A stretch of 64,000 bases of DNA from Rutstroemia sp. NJR-2017a BVV2 (lineage: Eukaryota > Ascomycota > Leotiomycetes > Helotiales > Rutstroemiaceae), in NCBI GenBank assembly GCA_002946415.1, contig NJPS01000032.1:310001-374000 (forward strand). The letters run 5' to 3'. Shown one piece after another: positions 43,101 to 51,951 of this stretch (position 1 is its first letter; every line of letters starts with the position of its first letter). The notes below the pieces were generated by a model that saw only the letters and a program-made list of their open reading frames with translations, ran no database searches and was not told the DNA's origin. Position numbers and translations under genes: made by a program.

Positions 43101-43449
43101 CTTCGATACCATCAACTTGAGTCCTGCAAAACTTGTTAAGCGCACAGGAAGACCAGCACAGTATACGACGGCGCCGTCGGTTAGCCCGGGCGGAATTGGC
43201 GCTGCGGTTGAGAAACAGTTCGGTGGGTATGGCGGGCAGGAGAACATCAAGGGTAAGGGAAGCGAGAATATTTATGGGGTGCAGGGGACGGGTATCCTCG
43301 GACCGGTGGTGTTAGATTCGCAACAATTGGGGAGTAAACAGATGGTGGATATGTTTTTGAGCAGTAGAAGGAAGAGGATCGCAGGAGGAGGTAGCGAGGA
43401 CAGTGGGACTTTTGGGAGGGGTGGGAGAGATGACGGAGTGTTCTTGTGA
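40162..43449 (+). CDS. Large, mostly disordered fungal protein of unknown function
   Basis: A single open frame gives 1,095 residues. Composition is Ser/Arg/Asn/Gln-rich and almost entirely disordered, with many basic-Ser phosphosite-like motifs (RRNSSHG, RRKSTSSF, RKSKSMF). One ordered-looking element is a basic amphipathic helix near residues 315-345 (LKDKARRVSQSLKNKLRKVFGR), followed by AYAGQLSANHEDFLDIPKP. That could bind acidic membranes. Pro-rich SH3-ligand-like sequence (PQAPPIPPPIPTRSPLR) lies near residue 915, and the C-terminus reads QMVDMFLSSRRKR. The features suggest a cortical or signalling scaffold, but I do not recognise the family. The ATG at 40162 fits the first upstream stop. 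It has no intron. Confidence 0.78.
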   Translation: MLRRNSSHGPSRRKSTSSFRSRHDTIDPAEAQLHAQAAATYAFARAQERNSTDQSRLARNNSATNHQNLSQSRQQEVNLNLGSQALKRQQSVRFVGPNAVNRRKSTGRKTEPPALGSKSSTATLRPVALTTNAPVPAVYRPPSRSSSIGKASLGRSTAQNYASTAAFDEYYINEDDFASTPSSFERHAIRKSKSMFSPLGAPNVFYSNGSPDRSINYSNTPRSQENEVPLRAPKSMSFLRGGSDFLRSATGRERNDEAVQMARDRFFVQATEQRLREQPSFILRSKASRQDKPFRKSLRSSSGRSGTTDSNESSRDLGLKDKARRVSQSLKNKLRKVFGRSKEENVAIPQQQVDAVETHVRAYAGQLSANHEDFLDIPKPDHAAFAHVAARVPSLRAIASNQQLRSRAGSIRSFQSDLSDDKSRVTSWTNNSTVNTINSQGLRSQQQERDQRLSIINETGTHISKASFHRPSAKNQFSAYPAFHRPGHVQAPRPGGVDSARVYSALMKRLDENSPHAMPAVLRQASTETVRADQSINHRSNSVKSTHSHQKPWIRQVPADHNFVAEGGDRHIQDRQLGAIPFVCFANTSEDPFGQGHAFRSTNAQHNSQSHNSDDVFFFNSASSNGNPFERRQFSDGSGGGYSLTDAEVPYHPAEDPSGLTQQEKAARDDPMPNTKVIREARSAFFGGSTFRIDRTTSPYRRALAETEGSALTSDSSLARRGSPTRNVPPHRLPAAASAGDDDYYSESVYSRTTGAYNSQAESCESIAPTVRLPTMPSEDSSSGGGAVIINSTTYRPNYPRQRDQSSAGSNEWKQWMSSEVAKLERPENGTSHTMPTSSNNYYVRHRREHAQMTDDDTDVVQKRIPSVKQPLGLVQQTAYSSTGQQPLRPILKNRSATSLNEIGEVPNWIPQAPPIPPPIPTRSPLRQMQSRTSLKSTCTITPVTPSSSFQNHSTNTRSVLHKRNVSDTKSIRSVRSAKSFDTINLSPAKLVKRTGRPAQYTTAPSVSPGGIGAAVEKQFGGYGGQENIKGKGSENIYGVQGTGILGPVVLDSQQLGSKQMVDMFLSSRRKRIAGGGSEDSGTFGRGGRDDGVFL

Positions 43450-43892
43450 GAGTGTGGTAAGACGGACGCAACGTATGGGTTAGAGTAGATTAAGCTTATC
43501 TTGGGCTTAGGTCGAGGTACGCCGTATCGATATATAAGGGGTAAGGAGTGTAAGATGGCCGAATGCCCGAATATAATATTGGTGGCAGTGAAGGGGAAAC
43601 TAATGATTGCTTATTGATACCCCGTCCTGTTCATTATCCTGCACTGTAGTTATTTAATATAGATACCCCTTAGTATAGTGGAATAGATATAGTTTTGGAT
43701 CTGCCTTTTCATCGTCTCATCAGTACTTGTAAATGAATTGTTTGCAAAGTGTGGAAAGAAGAAGTCGTCATGTTCGGCGTTCAAGAAAATCCGAGCCGAT
43801 GACTTCATCCGAATAAGACTAGCGCATGATAACTCAAGCTCGAGAGCTTCATGCCACCTTAGGGTCCATATCAACACTTAACCAATGCCACC
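43450..43892. other. Intergenic between the disordered protein gene and EMC1
   Basis: 3' UTR of the upstream gene and promoter of EMC1. AT-rich with TATATA near 43523; no supported gene. Confidence 0.45.
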
Positions 43893-43908
43893 ATGCGACT
43901 TCCATTAA
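43885..43908 (+). promoter_or_regulatory. Short uORF overlapping the EMC1 start
   Basis: ATG at 43885 opens a seven-codon frame (MPPCDFH) that ends at 43908, after passing over the EMC1 start at 43893 in another frame. If the mRNA begins upstream of 43885 it could lower EMC1 translation. The transcription start is unknown. Confidence 0.4.
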
Positions 43909-46861
43909 ATATTGTCTGTTTGGCTCTGTCGATACTGCCGCGGACGTATGCAGTTTTCGCAGATGAAGCCTTTAGTGTTGACTATCAACATGAACTTCTA
44001 GGTCTCCCACAACAAGATACCACGTTCTTCCATCGCCCGAGGAAAGATGAAAAGGCTACACTATTGTATACTCTAAGCGATCTGGGTGTTGTTGGAGCTG
44101 TAAATCCGGGTACAGGAAAAGTAATCTGGCGACAATTACTTGGAAATGGAAGTGCAGAAACGGATGGATTTCTGCGACCAGTTGAGGGAGACGGAACAGT
44201 CGTCAGTGCCCTGGGCAGCAGAGTTGATGCTTGGGATGGGATGACTGGAAGATCAAAATGGGGCAACATTTTTGCGGGACAAATAAAAGACCTTGAGATT
44301 GTCGAAGGTGGGGATGCTATAAAGGACGTTTTGGCATTATCCGAAGACAGCGGCACCGCGATTGTACGAAGACTCAATGGCGACAATGGTGATGTTGTAT
44401 GGGAATATACAGATGCAAGTGGTGATATGCCCTTGCAGGTTAGCACGGATGTTAGGAGCATCTTCGTTATTACGCTACAGGGCTTGAGAGGCGGATATAG
44501 TGTGAAGGTTTCCACTGTTGATCCCCTTACAGGCAAGAAGGTTTCCGAGTATATTCTTGGGACAAAGGGGGACGTACATTCTCCCCAAGATGTCCTTCTT
44601 GTGGGAGCTAACTCCGCCGCACCAATCATTGCTTGGACAGACAAATACTTCAAGAATCTGAAGGTCAACATTTTGGGAAAGCCGAGCGATCTACATACTC
44701 TACCATTGATGACGTCCGATGGAGAGCTTACGAAAGTGACACTCCATGCACCTCATCTAGTCCAATCGCTACCCCACTTCCTGGTCCACAGTCATTCTGC
44801 AATTTCCAATCGAGCTGACGTTTATCACATTGATATTGCGAAGGGAACCATCGACAAAGCATACGAGTTACCGAAACTCGGGGGCAAGGGCGCCATTTCT
44901 ATCAGCTCTCAAGAGGCCAATGTTTATTTCACTCGTTTCACGGAGGATGAGACTATTACTGTGTCATCTGTATCACACGGAGTCATTGGCAGATGGCCAA
45001 TCAAGACGGGAAAACACCACGGCCACGTTCTCCATGGCGCATCGGAGGTTGTTCAACGAACTCCTGATACTTACGCTGTGAGATCAGCAATCCTGAACGG
45101 CGAGCAAGACTGGGTCCTTGTCCGAAATGGAGCTGAATCATGGACTCGTGTTGAAGGTCTCTCCGGTGCTGTTGCCGCTGAGTGGGCTGAAATTCCCGTG
45201 TCAGAATCATTGGCAAAGACCCTGGAGGCAGAAGCTCACAGCAATCCCCTTTCAGCATACATTCACCGGCTTAAGCGTCATATTAATGACCTGCAATATC
45301 TTCCTGGATACTTGCAAAAACTTCCAAGTCGTTTCTTGAGTGCGATTTTGCCTGGTGACCTAGCTGCACCAAAGTCTGGTGTGTTGGAACGAGACAGCTT
45401 CGGCTTCAATAAGCTTGTCATTGTCGCGACTCAACGAGGTCGTCTTTATGGCTTGGACGCTGGTTCCCAAGGGAGTGTTGTATGGACTCTGAAAGCGTTT
45501 GACATCCCTGAAGGAAAAAACTGGGACCCCAAGGCTATCTATGTCGATAGTGTCAAGGGCACAACGACCATTAGGGGTAGTGAAGGTGAATATGTTGTTG
45601 TACAGACTGCTGATGGAAAGAAAGTTGAGGCAATGGATCCTGGAACTCATGTCCAAAGTGTTGCGCTAGTTGATAGCGAAGCCGGTAGATGGATGTTGCC
45701 GATCGGCCTTGACGGAAGCCCTGGCGACGTACCAAAAGATTGGGCCCCGAAGGACTTTCTCGTTGTTCGAGGAAGTAATGGCGAGGTCAAAGGACTCAAA
45801 TTTGATGTTAGTGGATCTGATGCCAAACCCGTTTTCACATGGACTTTCCAGCCTGCGCGTGGTCAGAAGATCATCAATGTAGTGTCGAAGCCAGCTCACG
45901 ATCCGGTTGCATCTATTGGCCGAGTTCTTGGTGACCGTACTGTTTTATACAAGTACTTGAACCCCAACGTTGCTCTGATCACTGCGGTCTCGGATGAATC
46001 TTCAATGGCCACATTCTACCTGCTAGATACTATCTCCGGCGATATTCTTTATTCCGCGACTCACCAAGGTGTTGACACCAAGAAACCTATTACTTCAGTT
46101 TTCACTGAAAACTGGTTTGCTTATTCACTCTGGAGCGACGAGCTTTCAACCCCTACTTCTCAACCAGGAGCTAAAGGCTACCAACTCATTGTCTCCGATT
46201 TATATGAGTCGCCAATTCCAAACGATCGTGGGACTCTTGGTTCTAGTGCGAACTTTTCTAATCTGGAACCATACGATATTCCCAATGCCGGCCCAATCCT
46301 TCCTCACGCTGTTAGCCAATCGTTTGTAATTCCAGAAGCAATTACCCATATGTCTGTTTCACAGACTCGCCAAGGCATTACTACCCGCCAACTTCTGTGC
46401 ACTTTAACCTCCAACGCAATCGTTGGTATCCCTCGTTACCTCCTGGATCCCCGCCGTCCTGTCGGACGTGATCCCACCGCTGCTGAGCAAGAAGAAGGAC
46501 TTCTTCGCTACCAGCCAGCTATCGAATTTGATCCCAAAATGATCATCACTCACAAACGAGAAGTTCTTGGCATCAAGAACGTCATCACCAGCCCGGCACT
46601 TTTGGAGAGCACTAGTTTGGTGTTTGCATATGGAATTGATATCTTTGGCACGAGAGTTACACCTAGTGCGGCTTTCGATATCTTGGGCAAGTCTTTCAAC
46701 AAGTTGAGTCTTGTAACCACAGTTCTGGCTTTGGGAGCCGGGGTCACAATCGTGGCGCCTATGGTAAGTAGTATCTGCACCTCAATGGGCGAACGAATGC
46801 ATGGGAACTAACCTTTTAATAGGTGAGGAGGAAACAGATTAATGGACGATGGTTGGCTTGA
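43893..46861 (+). CDS. EMC1: ER membrane protein complex subunit 1 (EMC1)
   Basis: Two exons, 43893-46763 and 46823-46861, give 969 residues. A signal peptide (MRLPLNIVCLALSILPRTYA) precedes a lumenal PQQ-like beta-propeller (SDLGVVGAVNPGTGKVIWRQ, then GSRVDAWDGMTGRSKW). A second half of the DUF1620 type follows (VVIATQRGRLYGLDAGSQG region, YKYLNPNVALIT, THMSVSQTRQGITTRQLLC, GIPRYLLDPRRPVG). One transmembrane helix lies near the end (LVTTVLALGAGVTIVAPM), then a short cytosolic tail (VRRKQINGRWLA) on the 39-nt last exon. The EMC inserts tail-anchored and multipass proteins into the ER membrane. Without splicing, the frame would end in a different tail, so the intron matters. Confidence 0.95.
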
Positions 46862-47555
46862 TGAGCTGGTTGATAGAACATTTGTAGATTTATGATAATA
46901 TATAGGCATGACCTTCCATCCTCGTTGAGTGGCTTCTTTGGACCTGATCGGGGTATTGATAAATACTTCCGGTCGTAACCTGCATCAGCCATTTCTATCT
47001 GGATTGTCCCAAGGCGGCTGCACTATCCACCTCCCTCTCCTCCCCTCAATGAATAAAGGTTGTTTTCTGCGTCTTGCCACATAGTAATTTAACCTTTATC
47101 TATAGGGGTTCTAGTAGCATTTCCCGCGAGCTTGAAATAACGAAATCAACGAAGAGCTTTGGCTCCGTGCTCTTGAACCGCACGGCATATATGCCTTCCT
47201 GGATTGCTAAACGCAGACAGGCCATCGTCGGTCATATCCTTACCGGTTAGGAAAGACGCAGAATCCACGCTGTATTATAAATCAAATATGGTGCAGCCAT
47301 TCGTCCATGTCCCAAATAAAACGTATTTCCCCACTTCCTAGATCACACATCAGACGGAGCTTGCGGAATTAGTGTATATCAAATGCACTATAGAGTGATT
47401 GATCTTCCCCCTAGGTAGTCATGAAATTCGGAGGTAATCGGCTTTAAGGTAAACCCCACTTCTCGTCATTGATATTTAGCTAGTGACATATTTGAAGTGC
47501 CACTCATTGACATATAAGTCCACCAGCTGAAATAAACCATCTCCATACAAGAAAC
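46862..47555. other. Intergenic, no gene seen
   Basis: EMC1 3' UTR and promoter of the SDR gene; no supported gene or RNA. Confidence 0.5.
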
Positions 47556-48320
47556 ATGGCTGGAAAATACCAAAAGCTTGCTGGCAAACACGTGCTCGTC
47601 ATAGGCGGCACCGCAGGCGCTGGCTTCTGTGTTGCAGAAGCTTCCCTTGAATCAGGCGCCTCTGTTACCGTTTCCTCTTCCTCACCCCAGCGCGTCAACT
47701 CCGCCGTTGAGCGTCTCAAGTCTAGCTATCCCGATGGGAAAGTCGCAGGATACCAATGCGATCTGTCCAAACCCACCGTCGAAGCCGATATTGAGAAACT
47801 GTTCGAGCAGACTGGAAAGGTCGACCATGTGGTCTTCACTGCCGGCGACCCTTTAGCCATTATGAGCCTCCAGGATACCAATTTCGAGAACATCCTCAAG
47901 GCTGGCCATGTGCGCTTCTTCGCGCCGCTGCTCGTCGCGAAAGTGGCGACGAAATATCTATCCCCCGGCCCGCAGTCCTCAATCATCATCACCACCGGCT
48001 CCGCTGCCGATCGTCCCTTTCCTGGGTTCAGCGTGGTGTCGAGTTTTGCGTCGGGGGCGCACGGCATGGTGAGGGCGCTGGCGCTGGAGTTGGCGCCGGT
48101 TAGAGTCAATGCGGTTTGCTTGGGAAGCGTGGATACGGAGCTTTGGAGCGGGTTTGAGAAGGAGAAGAGGGAGGCGATGTTTAAGGAGATTGCGGAGAAG
48201 AATCCTACGAAACATGTGGGGTTGCCGGAGGAGACTGCTGAGGCGTATTTGTGGTTGATGAAGGATAGTAATGCCACGGGGACGATTGCTAGGAGTGATT
48301 CTGGGGGGCTGCTTGTGTAG
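47556..48320 (+). CDS. Atypical short-chain dehydrogenase/reductase lacking the Tyr-Lys pair
   Basis: The 254-residue intronless protein has an SDR Rossmann fold. The nucleotide-binding loop is GGTAGAG (classical TGxxxGxG) near residue 17, then CDLSKP and the adenine-pocket strand DHVVFTAGD. Strand 5 carries IIITTGSAA with the catalytic-position serine. The following helix reads VVSSFASGAHGMVRALALELAPVRVN, where the classical YxxxK catalytic pair is missing, with no tyrosine or lysine in reach. The end shows SVDTELW and ATGTIARSDSGGLL. Such degenerate SDRs occur in fungi and may be pseudoenzymes, binding proteins or use other residues. The substrate is unknown. Confidence 0.83.
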   Translation: MAGKYQKLAGKHVLVIGGTAGAGFCVAEASLESGASVTVSSSSPQRVNSAVERLKSSYPDGKVAGYQCDLSKPTVEADIEKLFEQTGKVDHVVFTAGDPLAIMSLQDTNFENILKAGHVRFFAPLLVAKVATKYLSPGPQSSIIITTGSAADRPFPGFSVVSSFASGAHGMVRALALELAPVRVNAVCLGSVDTELWSGFEKEKREAMFKEIAEKNPTKHVGLPEETAEAYLWLMKDSNATGTIARSDSGGLLV

Positions 48321-48471
48321 GCTGGCTTTGGGGGGGAAGACATTGATTCCGAATTGTAGATCTATAGACCTTGATGATGAATTAGAACAGGAAGTTCAGA
48401 AATTGCGCGGCTATGTGCATTGATTAGGTACTTATGATTGTTGTTGCTATCTACCGGTAGGATGAGGTACA

Positions 48472-49832
48472 TCACGGATCTTGCGCCGCTGGAATGTTTG
48501 CGGAATTGACCCCGCCAGCTTTCCATCCCACGCCCTCACATACCTGCCCCCCATCATACCATCGCACATGCGGTAGCAACTCACTCGTCACCCATCTAGC
48601 AGTGGTAGTGTGTTTAGTCCCATCTCCAAACGGCTCACCCGTGCGATCCAACCTATTCCTCATTTCTCCCACCAGTCCGCATCCTGAAATGACTGATCTG
48701 CCATCAGCAAGTGCCTGGAAAATGACCAGCTGATCCTGAAGATGTTCATCAACAAAACCACCTCTGTTAAGCTCTCTATCCAATCCTTTCACAACTCTCT
48801 TTACTAATTCCTCGGATATTTCTTCCGGACTCCTACCTTTCGTCTTCCGGTCATAAAGCCAGTCACGACCGAAACGTAATCCAGTTGAGGTATGTGCTAC
48901 CAGGATGGTGTATATCCCGGCACTATCTTCTTCTAAGATGAAGTTGATCGGTACACCTGGAAAAACGCGCGCAAGCTCGGCGAGCATTGCACTTTTTACA
49001 GGTTTCTGTAGTTTGTCCAGCACCAATATTGAAACGTCGATTCGAGTTAACGTTCCACGCTCAGCTGGCCAATCAGGCGCCTTGAACGACTGTCCTAACG
49101 GCATAGGATGGATCTTGAACTCAGCACACCCCAATTTCAATGGCCCCTGAGACCATCCTCGCGTCTTGAGCCGCCGCTCAACCTTAATCCCAAACCGCTC
49201 GAGAGACGGCAGGAGCACTTGATCAAGATACTCGTAGGATAGCGAGTGCGCTCCATTCGAACCTCCTTTGATGGAGAGACTGATCGGAGTGGCGTTTGCG
49301 TCGCTTGCGAATAGCAGGATGGGGAGGATTGCTTGGAGCACTAGGAGAATGCTGGCAGGGGAGTCGGCATCGATTTTGATGTCCCGTTCTTTGATATCTG
49401 CTGGGGATAAGGTGGGTTTGAACTCGATGGTCTTGCTTCCTACGAAACAGCCTTCGGTTTCGGCGTAGGTGGCTTTCGCCAGCCATTGAAGGGCCGAGAC
49501 ATGTTGTGCTTTTAGACCTGGAGTGATGTTAATTAGGGATCTTACGGGCCCAAGTTGAGTTTCTCGTACCTCCGTTGTTTTTTCCTGGTCTTTGTATAGC
49601 GTTAGCATTACTTCCGATGGTTGTAAGGTGCGGTAGTCTACCTGTTTCCCCTCACATTTGTGATTTTGAGTGGAGTTCCGGTCAGTGCAGCAAGAGAAAC
49701 AGCTATTCTGACCAGTCTATCGAATATTAAAACTATTTTCGATATTACTGCAGTGCGCGGAGAAACCTACTGTCCTCCTCCTTCACCAGTTCTACCGTCC
49801 AAGATGACGGGCTTTAATATCGAGCGCATCAT
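48472..49832 (-). CDS. RTCA: RNA 3'-terminal phosphate cyclase (RtcA type)
   Basis: Four exons, 49832-49771, 49716-49642, 49589-49570 and 49517-48472, give 400 residues. The third exon is only 20 nt. The protein converts RNA 3'-phosphate ends to 2',3'-cyclic phosphates with ATP. The start has ILDGRTGEGGGQLVRIAVSLAALTG, then ITNVRGNRPGKNNGGLKAQH, which is complete only when all three introns are removed. Later segments are SIKGGSNGAHSLSYEYLDQVLLP, RGGFVDEHLQDQLVIFQALADG and a KHTTTARWV stretch whose histidine probably corresponds to the adenylylated nucleophile of bacterial RtcA. This pattern separates it from the ribosome-biogenesis relative Rcl1. Two ATGs are adjacent at the start, and I use the upstream one. 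Confidence 0.92.
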
Positions 49833-51951
49833 TTCGCTCCGGGTCCTTCAGCTTGACTATCGATTAGTTTTTGCGCCGATTCGAGAAGTTCTTGCTAGTA
49901 AAGCACGCAACTTATGGAGGAGAACTGTCGATATGTTTCCAGGAGGAAGCTGAGAAAGCAGTCTTATTTAATAGTTTAGGTAAGAGATGAGTCACAGCGG
50001 ATTGATCACCATGAGCGACCGACGACATCTGCCTGCGCCACCTTCTGTACGCCGGGTGAATCTCAAGCATAACCTTTAACATTTCATAAAGCCATTCACT
50101 TAGAATCAATATATTAAGATTTTACCCCGTCAAGTACCTTGCCCCTGACTCCCTCACATCTCCCTATAAAGTCTCGAACAATTCCATCCACCATAGTGCA
50201 ATTCTCAAATTGCTAAAATCATCTCAGCACCTGCTAAATGCGTTCTGCATGTATCCTGCCGGTTGCTGAATGTGAGCATGTATTGTCTTCATTCATGTCC
50301 TTCGCATCTGAGGCAACTGTCGGGGTTGAATGTCCTTGAACCGAGGAAGATGGATTCGTCTGCCCGCATGGCTAATGTTAAAATCCTGGCTGGCGTGTTT
50401 GGAAGGATCTCTCACGAGGCATTATTGATTGCTCGAGCGTGTTGTATGGGTACCCATAGATTTCATCCGGTAAGACTGAATGAAAAACGGTAGGTTTCAA
50501 GGATGATAGCTTGCACGTATGAGATATGCCAGAGATATGCGAGACTCGCGATCGGGGCCCCGCCGAAGAACTGAATATTCGGAGACCAACATCCAAGGAG
50601 TTGGTTCTTAGTTCTCTAAGTATGGTTAAGCCGTTCGACCTCTGCGGAGTCTATCGTCTAGCAGGACTAGGTAGAGATAAACAGATCACATTTCTCACCT
50701 AGGGAATATGCGCATTCGACCTTGAATAGAGATACTACATTTCTCCTCATCATTGCTGCTTGCCTCTCATCTAAAGCAAGGTTCAAGTTAGGACTAAAAG
50801 ACTTCTGTGAAACAATGCCGCCATCTATCGACACGACACCTGAATTTTCAAAGCAACTGAAATCAAACAGGAAGGCTTGCTCGCTGGAGAAACCAATGTA
50901 TAGGTCTGATAGGTCTATCATTTGTTTGGCGTTGAAGCCACCCGTCGCTTGCTGTGGAGACCAAGACCAACTGCCCTGGCACGAAACCCGAGTCTGTGGA
51001 AAAGACTACGACAAGAGGTCATAGGGATAAGGGACCGAATATTGAGATTTGTGATCCACAGGAGTGAGCTACCGTTGTGATGGATGCTTTGTCAGCTTGC
51101 GGACCGCGCATCAGATGGCACTGACAGAGATTTCTGGATTTTATGTGACTGCTTGATTTGTGAGGGGTTTCTGACGTATGAAGGATAGAGACGAGGAAAC
51201 CGAGTTCGTCGAAGCTATCAAATTGACACTGAAGAGTAAGCATGATGTCAAAATAGGCTTTGTCCCTGTGTGATGGAAGTGGTGTTGTGCCGATGCCGAT
51301 GGTAGTTGACTGAAATGGGAGGATAATTGGCCCAGTTGTAGTTATTGTCCCATAAGACCGAAATAAGGACTCCTCAAGTAAGCATGGAGTAGTTATATAC
51401 TCGAGTAGTTAAATACTCGAGTACGGGTAGCGTGGAGTTAACAGAGTTTGGGTTGATAACTTAACTTACTGCACGACATCTACCGACCGTGGGGGGAACT
51501 TCAGTGTAACCTTTGAGGCCTGTCCCAGCTTGTTCAGCTAAGCCACGCCAGTCCAACTCCACAGTCAACCCCAGCCTTGGCTTAAGTAGCTCATGTTGTC
51601 CCACATCCCCAGAACCTTACAATCTTGTCAACGGCCCGAACGCAACACTCATACATCTCCACGATGCTGATCAAAACGCACTGCCTGGATATATCGCTTT
51701 CGGGGAGAACTTACCTTCCTACTAAAGATGTCGCGCCCTTCATATGGCACCGCCATGAACTCAACACCTCCACAGCAGAAACTGGGCCGCTTTTCATTGC
51801 CCAAATTTAGGAGAGCCCCGCCCACCACCACCAAGGAAGATGCCCTTCCGACCTCGTCTGATGTGGGTTTACGACTCTAGATATGCGGTTGTAAGATGTC
51901 AAACTGATAGCTCTGTAGCCGCCCCAAGCCGAACCGGAAATCAGCTCGCTG
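49833..51951. other. 2.1-kb intergenic region, no firm gene
   Basis: No frame here has a recognisable domain, except that from the ATG at 51728 an open stretch (MSRPSYGTAMNSTPPQQK) could be a first exon of the BTB-like gene that follows. A 16-bp tandem repeat with a palindromic core lies at 51387-51423. Confidence 0.45.
51387..51423. repeat. 16-bp tandem repeat with TACTCGAGTA palindromes
   Basis: GAGTAGTTATATACTC is followed immediately by GAGTAGTTAAATACTC and GAGTA. The junctions create two copies of the 10-bp palindrome TACTCGAGTA, 16 bp apart. It lies about 340-560 bp upstream of the BTB-like gene, so it could be a paired protein-binding site. The factor is unknown. Confidence 0.8.
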
